Shown here: one piece after another, positions 40,244 to 53,864 of the stretch
Numbering within the stretch: position 1 is the stretch's first letter
How the letters are laid out: every line of letters begins with the position of its first letter
Assembly: GCA_027186245.1 (NCBI GenBank)
Contig: CP114481.1
Coordinates: 42,687,501 to 42,751,500, forward strand
DNA length: 64,000 nt
Direction of reading: 5' to 3'
Source of the DNA: Coriaria nepalensis
Lineage: Eukaryota; Streptophyta; Magnoliopsida; Cucurbitales; Coriariaceae
Program-made: the position numbers and the translations under genes
Notes under the pieces: generated by a model
What the model was told of the DNA's origin: nothing
Seen by the model: the letters and a program-made list of their open reading frames with translations, nothing else
Databases searched by the model: none

Positions 40244-42511
40244 TTGAATGAGTCATTTCAAGTCAATAACATATTTCAAAACAATTCGAACGAATTTATT
40301 TTCCCACTTCAACCACAAGTTTTGTGCATAACTTTCAAATGATCATTGCAAGAAAAGTGTGCATTAGTTTAACCTTAAAATCATTTGAATGAGTCATTTC
40401 AAGTCAATAACTTATTTCAAGGCAACCCGAACGAATTCTATTTTCGCACTTCGAAAACAAGTTCTATGCATAACTTGCAAATGATCAATGCAAGGAATGT
40501 ATGCATTCGTTTAACTTTCACATCATTTCAATTAGTGATTTCAAGTCAATATCTTATTTCAAAGCAGTTCGAACGAATTCTATTTTCACACTTCAAACAG
40601 AAATTTCGTGGATAACTTTCAAATGATCATTGCAAGGAACGTGTGCATTAGTTTAACCTTAAAATCATTTGAATGAGTCATATTAAGTCAATAACTTATT
40701 TCTATGCAATTCAAACGAATTCTATCTTCGAACTTGAAACGCAAGTTTTGTGCACAACTTTCAAATGATCATAGCAAGGAAAGTGTGCTTTAGTCTAACC
40801 TTAAAATCATCTGAATGAGTCATTTCAAGTCAATAACATATTTCAAAGCAACTCGAACGAATTCTATTTTCGCACTTCAAATGCAAGTTTTGGGCATAAC
40901 TTTCAAATGATCATTGCAAGGAAAGTGTGCATTAGTTTAAACTTAAAATCATCTGAATTAGTCATTTCAAGTCAATAACATATTTCAAAGCAATTCGAAC
41001 GAATTTATTTTCGCACTTCAACCTCAAGTTTTGTGCATAAGTTTCAAATGATCATTGCAAGGAAAGTGTGCATTAGTTTAACCTTAAAATCATTTGAATG
41101 AGTCATTTCAAATCAATAACTTATTTCAAAGCAATCCGAACGAAATCTATTTTCGCACTTCGAAAACAAGTTTTGTGCATAACTTGCAAATGATCAATGC
41201 AAGGAATATACGCATTCGTTTAACTTTAAAATCATTTCAATTAGTGATTTCCAGTCAATATCTTATTTCAAAGTTGTTCGAACGAATTATATTTTCACAC
41301 TTGAAACAGAAATTTCGTGGATAACTTTCAAATGATCATTGCAAGGAAAGTGTGCATTAGTTTAACCTTAAAATCATTTGAATGAGTCATTTCAAGTCAA
41401 TAACATATTTCAAAACAATTCGAACGAATTTATTTTCCCACTTCAACCACAAGTTTTGTGCATAACTTTCAAATGATCATTGCAAGAAAAGTGTGCATTA
41501 GTTTAACCTTAAAATCATTTGAATGAGTCATTTCAAGTCAATAACTTATTTCAAGGCAACCCGAACGAATTCTATTTTCGCACTTCGAAAACAAGTTCTA
41601 TGCATAACTTGCAAATGATCAATGCAAGGAATGTATGCATTCGTTTAACTTTCACATCATTTCAATTAGTGATTTCAAGTCAATATCTTATTTCAAAGCA
41701 GTTCGAACGAATTCTATTTTCACACTTCAAACAGAAATTTCGTGGATAACTTTCAAATGATCATTGCAAGGAACGTGTGCATTAGTTTAACCTTAAAATC
41801 ATTTGAATGAGTCATATTAAGTCAATAACTTATTTCTATGCAATTCAAACGAATTCTATCTTCGAACTTGAAACGCAAGTTTTGTGCACAACTTTCAAAT
41901 GATCATAGCAAGGAAAGTGTGCTTTAGTCTAACCTTAAAATCATCTGAATGAGTCATTTCAAGTCAATAACATATTTCAAAGCAACTCGAACGAATTCTA
42001 TTTTCGCACTTCAAATGCAAGTTTTGGGCATAACTTTCAAATGATCATTGCAAGGAAAGTGTGCATTAGTTTAAACTTAAAATCATCTGAATTAGTCATT
42101 TCAAGTCAATAACATATTTCAAAGCAATTCGAACGAATTTATTTTCGCACTTCAACCTCAAGTTTTGTGCATAAGTTTCAAATGATCATTGCAAGGAAAG
42201 TGTGCATTAGTTTAACCTTAAAATCATTTGAATGAGTCATTTCAAATCAATAACTTATTTCAAAGCAATCCGAACGAAATCTATTTTCGCACTTCGAAAA
42301 CAAGTTTTGTGCATAACTTGCAAATGATCAATGCAAGGAATATACGCATTCGTTTAACTTTAAAATCATTTCAATTAGTGATTTCCAGTCAATATCTTAT
42401 TTCAAAGTTGTTCGAACGAATTATATTTTCACACTTGAAACAGAAATTTCGTGGATAACTTTCAAATGATCATTGCAAGGAAAGTGTGCATTAGTTTAAC
42501 CTTAAAATCAT
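40244..42511. repeat. 8-mer duplication (1134 bp), two apparently identical copies
   Basis: The copies are 40244-41377 and 41378-42511. Each holds A (141 bp), C, B, A, A, A (141 bp), C, B. Rare marks appear in both at offset 1134: AAGGCAACCCG, GGAACGTGTGC, AGCAACTCG, GAATATACGC and CACTTGAAACAG. I compared several stretches by eye and found no difference within them. Homology ends at about 42549. The unit includes an A monomer with CTATCTTCGAACTTG and GTGCACAAC that becomes a regular part of the 12-mer repeat further on. Confidence 0.92.
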
Positions 42512-44356
42512 TTGAATGAGTCATTTCAAGTCAATAACATATTTCAAAGCAATTCGAACGAATTCTATTTTCGCAATTCAAACGCAACTTTTGTGCATAA
42601 CTTTCAAATGATCATAGCAAGGAAAGTGTGCTTTAGTCTAACCTTAAAATCATTTGAATGAGTCATTTCAAGTCAATAACATATTTCAAAGCAATTCGAA
42701 CGAATTCTATTTTCGCACTTCAAACGCAAGTTTTGTGCATAACTTTCAAATGATCATTGCAAGGAAAGTGTGCATTAGGTTAAACTTAAAATCATTTGAA
42801 TGAGTCATTTCAAGTCAATAACTTATTTCAAAGCAATCCGAACGAATTCTATTTTTGCACTTCGAAAACAAGTTTTGTGCATAACTTGCAAATGATCAAT
42901 GCAAGGAATGTATGCATTCGTTTCTCTTTAAAATCATTTCAATTAGTGATTTCAAGTCAATATCATATTTCAAAGTAGTTCGAACGAATTATATTTTCAC
43001 ACTTCAAACAGAAATTTCGTGGATAACTTTCAAATGATCATTGCAAGGAAAGTGTGCATTAGTTTAACCTTAAAATCATTTGAATGAGTCATTTCAACTC
43101 AATAACATATTTCAAAGCAATTCGAACGAATTCTATTTTCGCAATTCAAACGCAAGTTTTGTGCATAACTTTCAAATGATCATAGCAAGGAGAGTGTGCT
43201 TTAGTCTAACCTTAAAATCATTTGAATGAGTCATTTCAAGTCAATAACATATTTCAAAGCAATTCGAACGAATTCCATTTTCGCACTTCAAACGCAAGTT
43301 TTGTGCATAACTTTCAAATGATCATTGCAAGGAAAGTGTGCATTAGGTTAAACTTAAAATCATTCGAATGAGTCATTTCAAGTCAATAACTTATTTCAAA
43401 GCAATTCGAATGAATTCTATTTTCACACTTCGAAAACAAGTTCTATGCATAACTTGCTAATGATCAATGCAAGGAATGTATGCATTCGTTTAACTTTCAA
43501 ATCATTTCAATTAGTGATTCCAAGTCAATATCTTATTTGAAAGCAGTTGGAACGAATTCTATTTTCACACTTCAAACAGAAATTTCGTGGATAACTTTCA
43601 AATGATCATTGTAAGGAAAGTGTGCATTTGTTTAACCTTAAAATCATTTGATTGAGTCATATTAAGTCAATAACTTATTTCAATGCAATTCGAACGATTT
43701 CTATTTTCGCACTTCAAACGCAAGTTTTGTGCATAACTTTCGAATGATCGTTGCAAGGAAAGTGTGCATTAGTTTAACCTTAAAATCATTTGAATTACTC
43801 ATTTCAAGTCAATAACATATTTCAAAACAATTCGAACGAATTTATTTTCGCACTTCAACCGCAAGTTTTGTGCATAACTTTCAAATGATCATTGCAAGAA
43901 AAGTGTGCATTAGTTTAACCTTAAAATCATTTGAATGAGTCATTTCAAGTTAATAACTTATTTCAAAGCAATCCGAACGAAATCTATTTTCGTACTTCGA
44001 AAACAAGTTTTGTGCATAACTTGCAAATGATCAATGCAAGGAATGTATGCATTTGTTTATCTTTAAAATCATTTCGATTAGTGATTTCAAGTGAATATTT
44101 TATTTCAAAGTAGTTCGAACGAATTATTTTTTCACACTTCAAACAGAAATTTTGTGGATACCTTTCAAATGATCATTCCAAGGAAAGTGTGCATTAGTTT
44201 AACCTTAAAATCATTTGAATGGGTCATACTAAGTCAATAACTTATTTCTATGCAATTCAAACGAATTCTATTTTCGCACTTGAAACGCAAGTTTTGTGCA
44301 TAACTTTCAAATGATCATAGCAAGGAAAGTGTGCTTTAGTCTAACCTTAAAATCAT
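42512..44356. repeat. Satellite block, partner of 35.6-37.4 kb
   Basis: C monomers start at 42796, 43364 and 43931, spaced 4 monomers apart. From about 43.1 kb to 44.2 kb the block repeats 35.6-36.69 kb at offset 7520; both carry TTTGTTTATCTTTAAAATC and TTTCGATTAGTG in the last C-B dimer. The run of C-B dimers seen at 36695-37262 is absent here. Confidence 0.8.
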
Positions 44357-47196
44357 TTGAATGAGTCATTTCAAGTCAATAACATATTTCAAAGCAATTT
44401 GAACGAATTCTATTTTGGCACTTTAAACGCAAGTTTTGGGCATAACTTTCAAATGATCATAGCAAGGAAAGTGTGTTTTAGTCTAACCTTAAAATCATTT
44501 GAATGAGTCATTTCAAGTCAATAACATATTTCAAAGCAATTCGAACGAATTCTATTTTCGCACTTCAAACGCAAATTTTGGGCATAACTTTCAAATGATC
44601 ATTGCAAGGAAAGTGTGCATTAGTTTAAACTTAAAATCATTTGTATTAGTCATTTCAAGTCAATAACATATTTCAAAGCAATTCGAACGAATTTATTTTC
44701 GCACTTCAACCTCAAGTTTTGTGCATAACTTTTTAAATGATCATTGTAAGGAAAGTGTGTATTAGTTTAACCTTAAAATCATTTGAATGAGTCATTTCAA
44801 ATCAATAACTTATTTCAAAGAAATCCGAACGAAATCTATTTTCGCACTTCGAAAACAAGTTTTGTGCATGACTTGCAAATGATCAATGCAAGGAATGTAT
44901 GCATTCGTTTAACTTTAAAATCATTTCAATTAGTGATTTCCAGTCAATATCTTATTTCAAAGTTGTTCGAACGAATTATATTTTCACACTTCAAACAGAA
45001 ATTTCGTGGATAACTTTCAAATGATCATTGCAAGGAAAGTGTGCATTAGTTTAACCTTAAAATCATTTGAATGAGTCATTTCAAGTCAATAACATATTTC
45101 AAAGCAATTCGAACGAATTCTATTTTCGCAATTCAAACGCAAGTTTTGTGCATAACTTTCAAATGATCATAGCAAGGAAAGTGTGCTTTAGTCTAACCTT
45201 AAAATCATTTGAATGAGTCATTTCAAGTCAATAACATATTTCAAAGCAATTCGAACGAATTCTATTTTCGCACTTCAAACGCAAGTTTTGTTCATAACTT
45301 TCAAATGATCATTGCAACGAAAGTGTGCATTACGTTAAACTTAAAATCATTTGAATGAGTCATTTCAAGTCAATAACTTATTTCAAAGCAATTCGAACGA
45401 ATTCTATTTTCGCACTTCGAAAACAAGTTCTATGCATAACTTGCAAATGATCAATACAAGGAATGTATGCATTCGTTTAACTTTCAAACCATTTCAATTA
45501 GTGATTTCAAGTCAATATCTTATTTCAAAGCAGTTGGAACGAATTCTATTTTCACACTTCAAACAGAAATTTCGTGGTTAACTTTCAAATGATCATTGTA
45601 AGGAAAGTGTGCATTAGTTTAACCTTAAAATCATTTGATTGAGTCATATTAAGTCAATAACTTATTTCTATGCAATTCAAACGAATTCTATTTTCGCACT
45701 TGAAACGCAAGTTTTGTGCATAACTTTCAAATGATCATAGCAAGGATAGTGTGCTTTAGTCTAACCTTAAAATCATTTGAATGAGTCATTTCAAGTCAAT
45801 AACATATTTCAAAGCAATTCGAACGAATTCTATTTTGGCACTTTAAACGCAAGTTTTGGGCATAACTTTCAAATGATCATAGCAAGGAAAGTGTGTTTTA
45901 GTCTAACCTTAAAATCATTTGAATGAGTCATTTCAAGTCAATAACATATTTCAAAGCAATTCGAACGAATTCTATTTTCGCACTTCAAGCGCAAGTTTTG
46001 GGCATAACTTTCAAATGATCATTGCAAGGAAAGTGTGCATTAGTTTAAACTTAAAATCATTTGTATTAGTCATTTCAAGACAATAACATATTTCAAAGCA
46101 ATTCGAACGAATTTATTTTCGCACTTCAACCTCAAGTTTTGTGCATAACTTTTTAAATGATCATTGTAAAGAAAGTGTGTATTAGTTTAACCTTAAAATC
46201 ATTTGAATGAGTCATTTCAAATCAATAACTTATTTCAAAGCAATCCGAACGAAATCTATTTTCGCACTTCGAAAACAAGTTTTGTGCATAACTTGCAAAT
46301 GATCAATGCAAGGAATGTATGCATTCGTTTAACTTTGAAATCATTTCAATTAGTGATTTCCAGTCAATATCTTATTTCAAAGTTGTTCGAACGAATTATA
46401 TTTTCACACTTCAAACAGAAATTTCGTGGATAACTTTCAAATGATCATTGCAAGGAAAGTGTGCATTAGTTTAACCTTAAAATCATTTGAATGAGTCATT
46501 TCAAGTCAATAACATATTTCAAAGCAATTGGAACGAATTCTATTTTCGCAATTCAAACGCAAGTTTTGTGCATAACTTTCAAATGATCATAGCAAGGAAA
46601 GTGTGCTTTAGTCTAACCTTAAAATCATTTGAATGAGTCATTTCAAGTCAATAACATATTTCAAAGCAATTCGAACGAATTCTATTTTCGCACTTCAAAC
46701 GCAAGTTTTGTGCATAACTTTCAAATGATCATTGCAACGAAAGTGTGCATTAGGTTAAACTTAAAATCATTTGAATGAGTCATTTCAAGTCACTAACTTA
46801 TTTCAAAGCAATTCGAACGAATTCTATTTTCGCACTTCGAAAACAAGTTCTATGCATAACTTGCAAATGATCAATACAAGGAATGTATGCATTCGTTTAA
46901 CTTTCAAATCATTTCAATTAGTGATTTCAAGTCAATATCTTATTTCAAAGCAGTTCGAAGGAATTCTATATTCACACTTCAAACGGAAATTTCGTGGATA
47001 ACTTTCAAATGATCATTGTAAGGAAAGTGTGCATTAGTTTAACCTTAAAATCATTTGATTGAGTCATATTAAGTCAATAACCTATTTCTATGCAATTGAA
47101 ACGAATTCTATTTTCGCACTTGAAACGCAAGTTTTGTGCATAACTTTCAAATGATCATAGCAAGGATAGTGTGCTTTAGTCTAACCTTAAAATCAT
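44357..47196. repeat. 10-mer higher-order repeat (1420 bp), two further copies
   Basis: The copies are 44357-45776 and 45777-47196, with a partial third from 47197. They are the downstream partners of 37405-40243 at offset 6952. Both begin with the TTTTGGCACTTTAAACGC monomer and include GTGTGTTTTAGTC, which distinguishes them from the upstream pair. The last part holds the C monomer at 46771, repeated 710 bases later at 47481 with the B mark GAAGGAATTCTATATTC. Confidence 0.9.
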
Positions 47197-50100
47197 TTGA
47201 ATGAGTCATTTCAAGTCAATAACATATTTCAAAGCAATTCAAACGAATTCTATTTTGGCACTTTAAACGCAAGTTTTGGGCATAACTTTCAAATGATCAT
47301 AGCAAGGAAAGTGTGTTTTAGTCTAACCTTAAAATCATTTGAATGAGTCATTTCAAGTCAATAACATATTTCAAAGCAATTCGAACGAATTCTATTTTCG
47401 CACTTCAAACGCAAGTTTTGTGCATAACTTTCAAATGATCATTGCAACGAAAGTGTGCATTAGGTTAAACTTAAAATCATTTGAATGAGTCATTTCAAGT
47501 CAATAACTTATTTCAAAGCAATTCGAACGAATTCTATTTTCGCACTTCGAAAACAAGTTCTATGCATAACTTGCAAATGATCAATACAAGGAATGTATGC
47601 ATTCGTTTAACTTTCAAATCATTTCAATTAGTGATTTCAAGTCAATATCTTATTTCAAAGCAGTTCGAAGGAATTCTATATTCACACTTCAAACGGAAAT
47701 TTCGTGGATAACTTTCAAATGATCATTGTAAGGAAAGTGTGCATTAGTTTAACCTTAAAATCATTTGATTGAGTCATATTAAGTCAATAACTTATTTCAA
47801 TGCAATTTGAACGAATTCTATTTTCGCACTTCAAACGCAAATTTTGTGCATAACTTTCGAATGATCATTGCAAGGAAAGTGTGCATTAGTTTAACCTTAA
47901 AATCATTTGAATGAGTCATTTCAAGTCAATAACATATTTCAAAACAATTCGAACGAATTTATTTTCGCACTTCAACCGCAAGTTTTGTGCATAACTTTCA
48001 AATGATCATTGCAAGAAAAGTGTGCATTAGTTTAACCTTAAAATCATTTGAATGAGTCATTTCAAGTTAAAAACTTATTTCAAAGCAATCCGAACGAAAT
48101 CTATTTTCGTACTTCCAAAACAAGTTTTGTGCATAACTTGCAAATGATCAATGCAAGGAATGTATGCATTCGTTTAACTTTAAAATCATTTCAATTAGTG
48201 ATTTCAAGTCAATATCTTATTTCAAAGTAGTTCGAACGAATTATATTTTCACACTTCAAACAGAAATTTCGTGGATAACTTTCAAATGATCATTGCAAGG
48301 AAAGTGTGCATTAGTTTAACCTTAAAATCATTTGAATGAGTCATTTCAAGTCAATAACATATTTCAAAGCAATTCGAACGAATTCTATTTTCGCACTCGA
48401 AACGCAAGTTTTGTGCATAACTTTCAAATGATCATAGCAAGGAAAGTGTGCTTTAGTCTAACCTTAAAATCATTTGAATGAGTCATTTCAAGTCAATAAC
48501 ATATTTCAAAGCAATTCGAACGAATTCTATTTTGGCACTTCAAACGCAAGTTTTGGGCATAACTTTCAAATGATCATTGCAAGGAAAGTGTGCATTAGTT
48601 TAGCCTTAAAATCATTTCAATGAGTCATTTCAAGTCAATAACTTATTTCAAGGCAATCCGAACGAATTCTATTTTCGCACTTCGAAAACAAGTTCTATGC
48701 ATAACTTGCAAATGATCAATGCAAGGAATGTATGCATTCGTTTAACTTTCACATCATTTCAACTAGTGATTTCAAGTCAATATCTTATTTCAAAGCAGTT
48801 CGAACGAATTCTATTTTCACACTTCAAACAGAAATTTCGTGGATAACTTTCAAATGATCATTGCAAGGAAAGTGTGCATTAGTTTAACCGTAAAATCATT
48901 TGAATGAGTCATATTAAGTCAATAACTTATTTCTATGCAATTCAAACGAATTCTATCTTCGAACTTGAAACGCAAGTTTTGTGCACAACTTTCAAATGAT
49001 CATAGCAAGGAAAGTGTGCTTTAGTCTAACCTTAAAATCATCTGAATGAGTCATTTCAAGTCAATAACATATTTCAAAGCAATTCGAACGAATTTTATTT
49101 TCGCACTACAAACGCAAGTTTTGGGCATAACTTTCAAATGATCATTGCAAGGAAAGTGTGCATTAGTTTAGCCTTAAAATCATTTCAATGAGTCATTTCA
49201 AGTCAATAACTTATTTCAAAGCAATTCGAACGAATTCTATTTTCGCACTTCGAAAACAAGTTCTATGCATAACTTGCAAATGATCAATACAAGGAATGTA
49301 AGCATTCGTTTAACTTTCAAATCATTTCAATTAGTGATTTCAAGTCAATATCTTATTTCAAAGCAGTTCGAAGGAATTCTATATTCACACTTCAAACCGA
49401 AATTTCGTGGATAATTTTCAAATGATCATTGTAAGGAAAGTGTGCATTAGTTTAACCTTAAAATCATTTGACTGAGTCATATTAAGTCAATAACTTATTT
49501 CAATGCAATTCGAACGAATTCTATTTTCGCACTTCAAACGCAAATTTTGTGCATAACTTTCGAATGATCATTGCAAGGAAAGTGTGCATTAGTTTAACCT
49601 TAAAATCTTTTGAATGAGTCATTTCAAGTCAATAACATATTTCAAAACAATTCGAACGAATTTATTTTCGCACTTCAACCGCAAGTTTTGTGCATAACTT
49701 TCAAATGATCATTGCAAGAAAAGTGTGCATTAGTTTAACCTTAAAATCATTTGAATGAGTCATTTCAAGTTAATAACTTATTTCAAAGCAATCCGAACGA
49801 AATCTATTTTCGTACTTCGAATACAAGTTTTGTGCATAACTTGCAAATGATCAATGCAAGGATTGTATGCATTCGTTTAACTTTAAAATCATTTCAATTA
49901 GTGATTTCAAGTCAATATCTTATTTCAAAGCAGTTCGAACGAATTCTATTTTCACACTTCAAACAGAAATTTCATGGATAACTTTCAAATGATCATTGCA
50001 AGGAAAGTGTGCATTAGTTTAACCTTAAAATCATTTGAATGAGTCATATTAAGTCAATAACTTATTTCTATGCAATTCAAACGAATTCTATCTTCGAACT

Positions 50101-50318
50101 TGAAACGCAAGTTTTGTGCACAACTTTCAAATGATCATAGCAAGGAAAGTGTGCTTTAGTCTAACCTTAAAATCATCTGAATGAGTCATTTCAAGTCAAT
50201 AACTTATTTCAATGCAATTCGAACGAATTCTATTTTCCCACTTCAACCACAAGTTTTGTGCATAACTTTCAAATGATCATTGCAAGAAAAGTGTGCATTA
50301 GTTTAACCTTAAAATCAT

Positions 50319-50460
50319 TTGAATGAGTCATTTCAAGTCAATAACTTATTTCAAGGCAATCCGAACGAATTCTATTTTCGCACTTCAAACAGAAATTTCG
50401 TGGATAACTTTCAAATGATCATTGCAAGGAAAGTGTGCATTAGTTTAACCTTAAAATCAT
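50319..50460 (+). repeat. Chimeric C/B monomer
   Basis: The first half is class C (AATAACTTATTTCAAGGCAATCCG). From CGCACTTC onward it is class B (AAACAGAAATTTCGTGG, then ATAAC). One such monomer stands in place of a C-B dimer, the expected outcome of an out-of-register exchange between adjacent C and B monomers. The same chimera occurs at 50602-50743 and 59538-59679. Confidence 0.88.
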
Positions 50461-50601
50461 TTGAATGAGTCATTTCAAGTCAATAACATATTTCAAAACA
50501 ATTCGAACGAATTTATTTTCCCACTTCAACCACAAGTTTTGTGCATAACTTTCAAATGATCATTGCAAGAAAAGTGTGCATTAGTTTAACCTTAAAATCA
50601 T

Positions 50602-50743
50602 TTGAATGAGTCATTTCAAGTCAATAACTTATTTCAAGGCAATCCGAACGAATTCTATTTTCGCACTTCAAACAGAAATTTCGTGGATAACTTTCAAATG
50701 ATCATTGCAAGGAAAGTGTGCATTAGTTTAACCTTAAAATCAT
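50602..50743 (+). repeat. Chimeric C/B monomer, second copy
   Basis: It has the same junction as 50319-50460 and lies 283 bases after it, with a 141-bp A monomer (CCCACTTCAACCAC) between them, so the pair is a small dimer duplication. Confidence 0.88.
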
Positions 50744-52162
50744 TTGAATGAGTCATATTAAGTCAATAACTTATTTCTATGCAATTCAAACGAATTCTAT
50801 CTTCGAACTTGAAACGCAAGTTTTGTGCACAACTTTCAAATGATCATAGCAAGGAAAGTGTGCTTTAGTCTAACCTTAAAATCATCTGAATGAGTCATTT
50901 CAAGTCAATAACATATTTCAAAGCAATTCGAACGAATTCTATTTTCGCACTACAAACGCAAGTTTTGGGCATAACTTTCAAATGATCATTGCAAGGAAAG
51001 TGTGCATTAGTTTAGCCTTAAAATCATTTCAATGAGTCATTTCAAGTCAATAACTTATTTCAAAGCAATTCGAACGAATTCTATTTTCGCACTTCGAAAA
51101 CAAGTTCTATGCATAACTTGCAAATGATCAATGCAAGGAATGTATGCATTCGTTTAACTTTCACATCATTTCAACTAGTGATTTCAAGTCAATATCTTAT
51201 TTCAAAGCAGTTCGAACGAATTCTATTTTCACACTTCAAACAGAAATTTCGTGGATAACTTTCAAATGATCATTGCAAGGAAAGTGTGCATTAGTTTAAC
51301 CTTAAAATCATTTGAATGAGTCATATTAAGTCAATAACTTATTTCTATGCAATTCAAACGAATTCTATCTTCGAACTTGAAACGCAAGTTTTGTGCACAA
51401 CTTTCAAATGATCATAGCAAGGAAAGTGTGCTTTAGTCTAACCTTAAAATCATCTGAATGAGTCATTTCAAGTCAATAACATATTTCAAAGCAATTCGAA
51501 CGAATTCTATTTTCGCACTACAAACGCAAGTTTTGGGCATAACTTTCAAATGATCATTGCAAGGAAAGTGTGCATTAGTTTAGCCTTAAAATCATTTCAA
51601 TGAGTCATTTCAAGTCAATAACTTATTTCAAAGCAATTCGAACGAATTCTATTTTCGCACTTCGAAAACAAGTTCTATGCATAACTTGCAAATGATCAAT
51701 ACAAGGAATGTATGCATTCGTTTAACTTTCAAATCATTTCAATTAGTGATTTCAAGTCAATATCTTATTTCAAAGCAGTTCGAAGGAATTCTATATTCAC
51801 ACTTCAAACAGAAATTTCGTGGATAACTTTCAAATGATCATTGTAAGGAAAGTATGCATTAGTTTAACCTTAAAATCATTTGACTGAGTCATATTAAGTC
51901 AATAACTTATTTCAATGCAATTCGAACGAATTCTATTTTCGCACTTTAAACGCAAATTTTGTGCATAACTTTCGAATGATCATTGCAAGGAAAGTGTGCA
52001 TTAGTTTAACCTTAAAATCTTTTGAATGAGTCATTTCAAGTCAATAACATATTTCAAAACAATTCGAACGAATTTATTTTCGCACTTCAACCGCAAGTTT
52101 TGTGCATAACTTTCAAATGATCATTGCAAGAAAAGTGTGCATTAGTTTAACCTTAAAATCAT

Positions 52163-52304
52163 TTGAATGAGTCATTTCAAGTTAATAACTTATTTCAAAG
52201 CAATCCGAACGAAATCTATTTTCGTACTTCGAAAACAAGTTTTGTGCATAACTTGCAAATGATCAATGCAAGGATTGTATGCATTCGTTTAACTTTAAAA
52301 TCAT
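52163..52304 (+). repeat. Representative class C monomer (142 bp)
   Basis: Class C differs from class A in the CGAAAACAAGTT motif in the middle, ACTTGCAAATGATCAATG in place of ACTTTCAAATGATCATTG, and a tail of GGAATGTATGCATTCG followed by TTTAACTTT (here GGATTGTATGC). It often has CAATCCGAACGAAATC, so the EcoRI site is lost in those copies. Almost every C monomer is followed immediately by a class B monomer, so C-B behaves as a fixed dimer. Confidence 0.93.
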
Positions 52305-52446
52305 TTCAATTAGTGATTTCAAGTCAATATCTTATTTCAAAGTAGTTCGAACGAATTATATTTTCACACTTCAAACAGAAATTTCGTGGATAACTTTCAA
52401 ATGATCATTGCAAGGAAAGTGTGCATTAGTTTAACCTTAAAATCAT
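52305..52446 (+). repeat. Representative class B monomer (142 bp)
   Basis: Class B begins TTCAATTAGTGATTTC where A and C have TTGAATGAGTCATTTC. It continues with CAATATCTTATTTC, then AGTAGTTCGAAC or AGCAGTTCGAAC, then TTTTCACACTTCAAACAG and TTTCGTGGATAAC; its tail is like class A. It has lost the ATGAGTCAT palindrome. Many copies from about 17 kb onward read GAATTATATT, so they also lack the EcoRI site. Confidence 0.93.
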
Positions 52447-53864
52447 TTGAATGAGTCATTTCATGTCAATAACATATTTCAAAGCAATTCGAACGAATTC
52501 TATTTTCGCACTCGAAACGCAAGTTTTGTGCATAACTTTCAAATGATCATAGCAAGGAAAGTGTGCTTTAGTCTAACCTTAAAATCATTTGAATGAGTCA
52601 TTTCAAGTCAATAACATATTTCAAAGCAATTCGAACGAATTTATTTTCGCACTTCAACCTCAAGTTTTGTGCATAAGTTTCAAATGATCATTGCAAGGAA
52701 AGTGTGCATTAGGTTAACCTTAAAATCATTTGAATGAGTCATTTCAAATCAATAACTTATTTCAAGGCAATCCGAACGAATTCTATTTTCACACTTCGAA
52801 AACAAGTTCTATGCATAACTTGCAAATGATCAATGCAAGGAATGTATGCATTCGTTTAACTTTCACATCATTTCAATTAGTGATTTCAAGTCAATATCTT
52901 ATTTCAAAGCAGTTCGAACGAATTCTATTTTCACACTTCAAACAGAAATTTCGTGGATAACTTTCAAATGATCATTGCAAGGAAAGTGTGCATTAGTTTA
53001 ACCTTAAAATCATTTGAATGAGTCATATTAAGTCAATAACTTATTTCTATGCAATTCAAACGAATTCTATCTTCGAACTTGAAACGCAAGTTTTGTGCAC
53101 AACTTTCAAATGATCATAGCAAGGAAAGTGTGCTTTAGTCTAACCTTAAAATCATCTGAATGAGTCATTTCAAGTCAATAACATATTTCAAAGCAATTCG
53201 AACGAATTCTATTTTCGCACTACAAACGCAAGTTTTGGGCATAACTTTCAAATGATCATTGCAAGGAAAGTGTGCATTAGTTTAGCCTTCAAATCATTTC
53301 AATGAGTCATTTCAAGTCAATAACTTATTTCAAATCAATTCGAACGAATTCTATTTTCGCACTTCGAAAACAAGTTCTATGCATAACTTGCAAATGATCA
53401 ATACAAGGAATGTATGCATTCGTTTAACTTTCAAATCATTTCAATTAGTGATTTCAAGTCAATATCTTAGTTCAAAGCAGTTCGAAGGAATTCTATATTC
53501 ACACTTCAAACAGAAATTTCGTGGATAACTTTCAAATGATCATTGTAAGGAAAGTGTGCATTAGTTTAACCTTAAAATCATTTGACTGAGTCATATTAAG
53601 TCAATAACTTATTTCAATGCAATTCGAACGAATTCTATTTTCGCACTTCAAACGAAAATTTTGTGCATAACTTTCGAATGATCATTGCAAGGAAAGTGTG
53701 CATTAGTTTAACCTTAAAATCTTTTGAATGAGTCATTTCAAGTCAATAACATATTTCAAAACAATTCGAAGGAATTTATTTTCGCACTTCAACCGCAAGT
53801 TTTGTGCATAACTTTCAAATGATCATTGCAAGAAAAGTGTGCATTAGTTTAACCTTAAAATCAT

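Larger units (their letters stand above)
47197..52162. repeat. Transition to the 12-mer repeat, tetramer spaced
   Basis: C monomers at 47481, 48048, 48616, 49184, 49751, 51028 and 51596 are mostly 567 or 568 apart. The three tetramer types of the downstream 12-mer already follow one another from 48048 (types 1, 2, 3; 1703 bp to 49751). At 50319 and 50602 the C-B dimer is replaced by a single C/B chimeric monomer, which shortens the spacing to 283. The C monomer at 51028 mixes type 3 (start) and type 2 (TTTCACATC) marks. Confidence 0.83.
52163..53864. repeat. 12-mer higher-order repeat, full unit (1702 bp)
   Basis: This is the reference unit: three C-B-A-A tetramers. Tetramer 1 (52163-52729) has CGTACTTCGAAAAC, GTAGTTCGAAC, CGCACTCGAAACGC and a 141-bp A with CTTCAACCTCAAG. 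Tetramer 2 (52730-53297) has AAGGCAATCCG, TTTCACATC, CTATCTTCGAACTTG with GTGCACAAC, and CGCACTACAAACGC with TTTTGGGC. Tetramer 3 (53298-53864) has CAATACAAGG, GAAGGAATTCTATATTC, GACTGAGTCATATTAAG and a 141-bp A with CTTCAACCGCAAG and AAGAAAAGTG. The sizes 567, 568 and 567 sum to 1702, because two of the twelve monomers are one base short. Confidence 0.95.

Noticed and set aside
52305..52446. RNA polymerase III B box in class B monomers (GTTCGAACG)
   Set aside because: It matches the tRNA T-loop core except at the last base, but I see no A box upstream, no T-run terminator at a sensible distance and no tRNA-like fold. GTTCGAAC is simply a palindrome.
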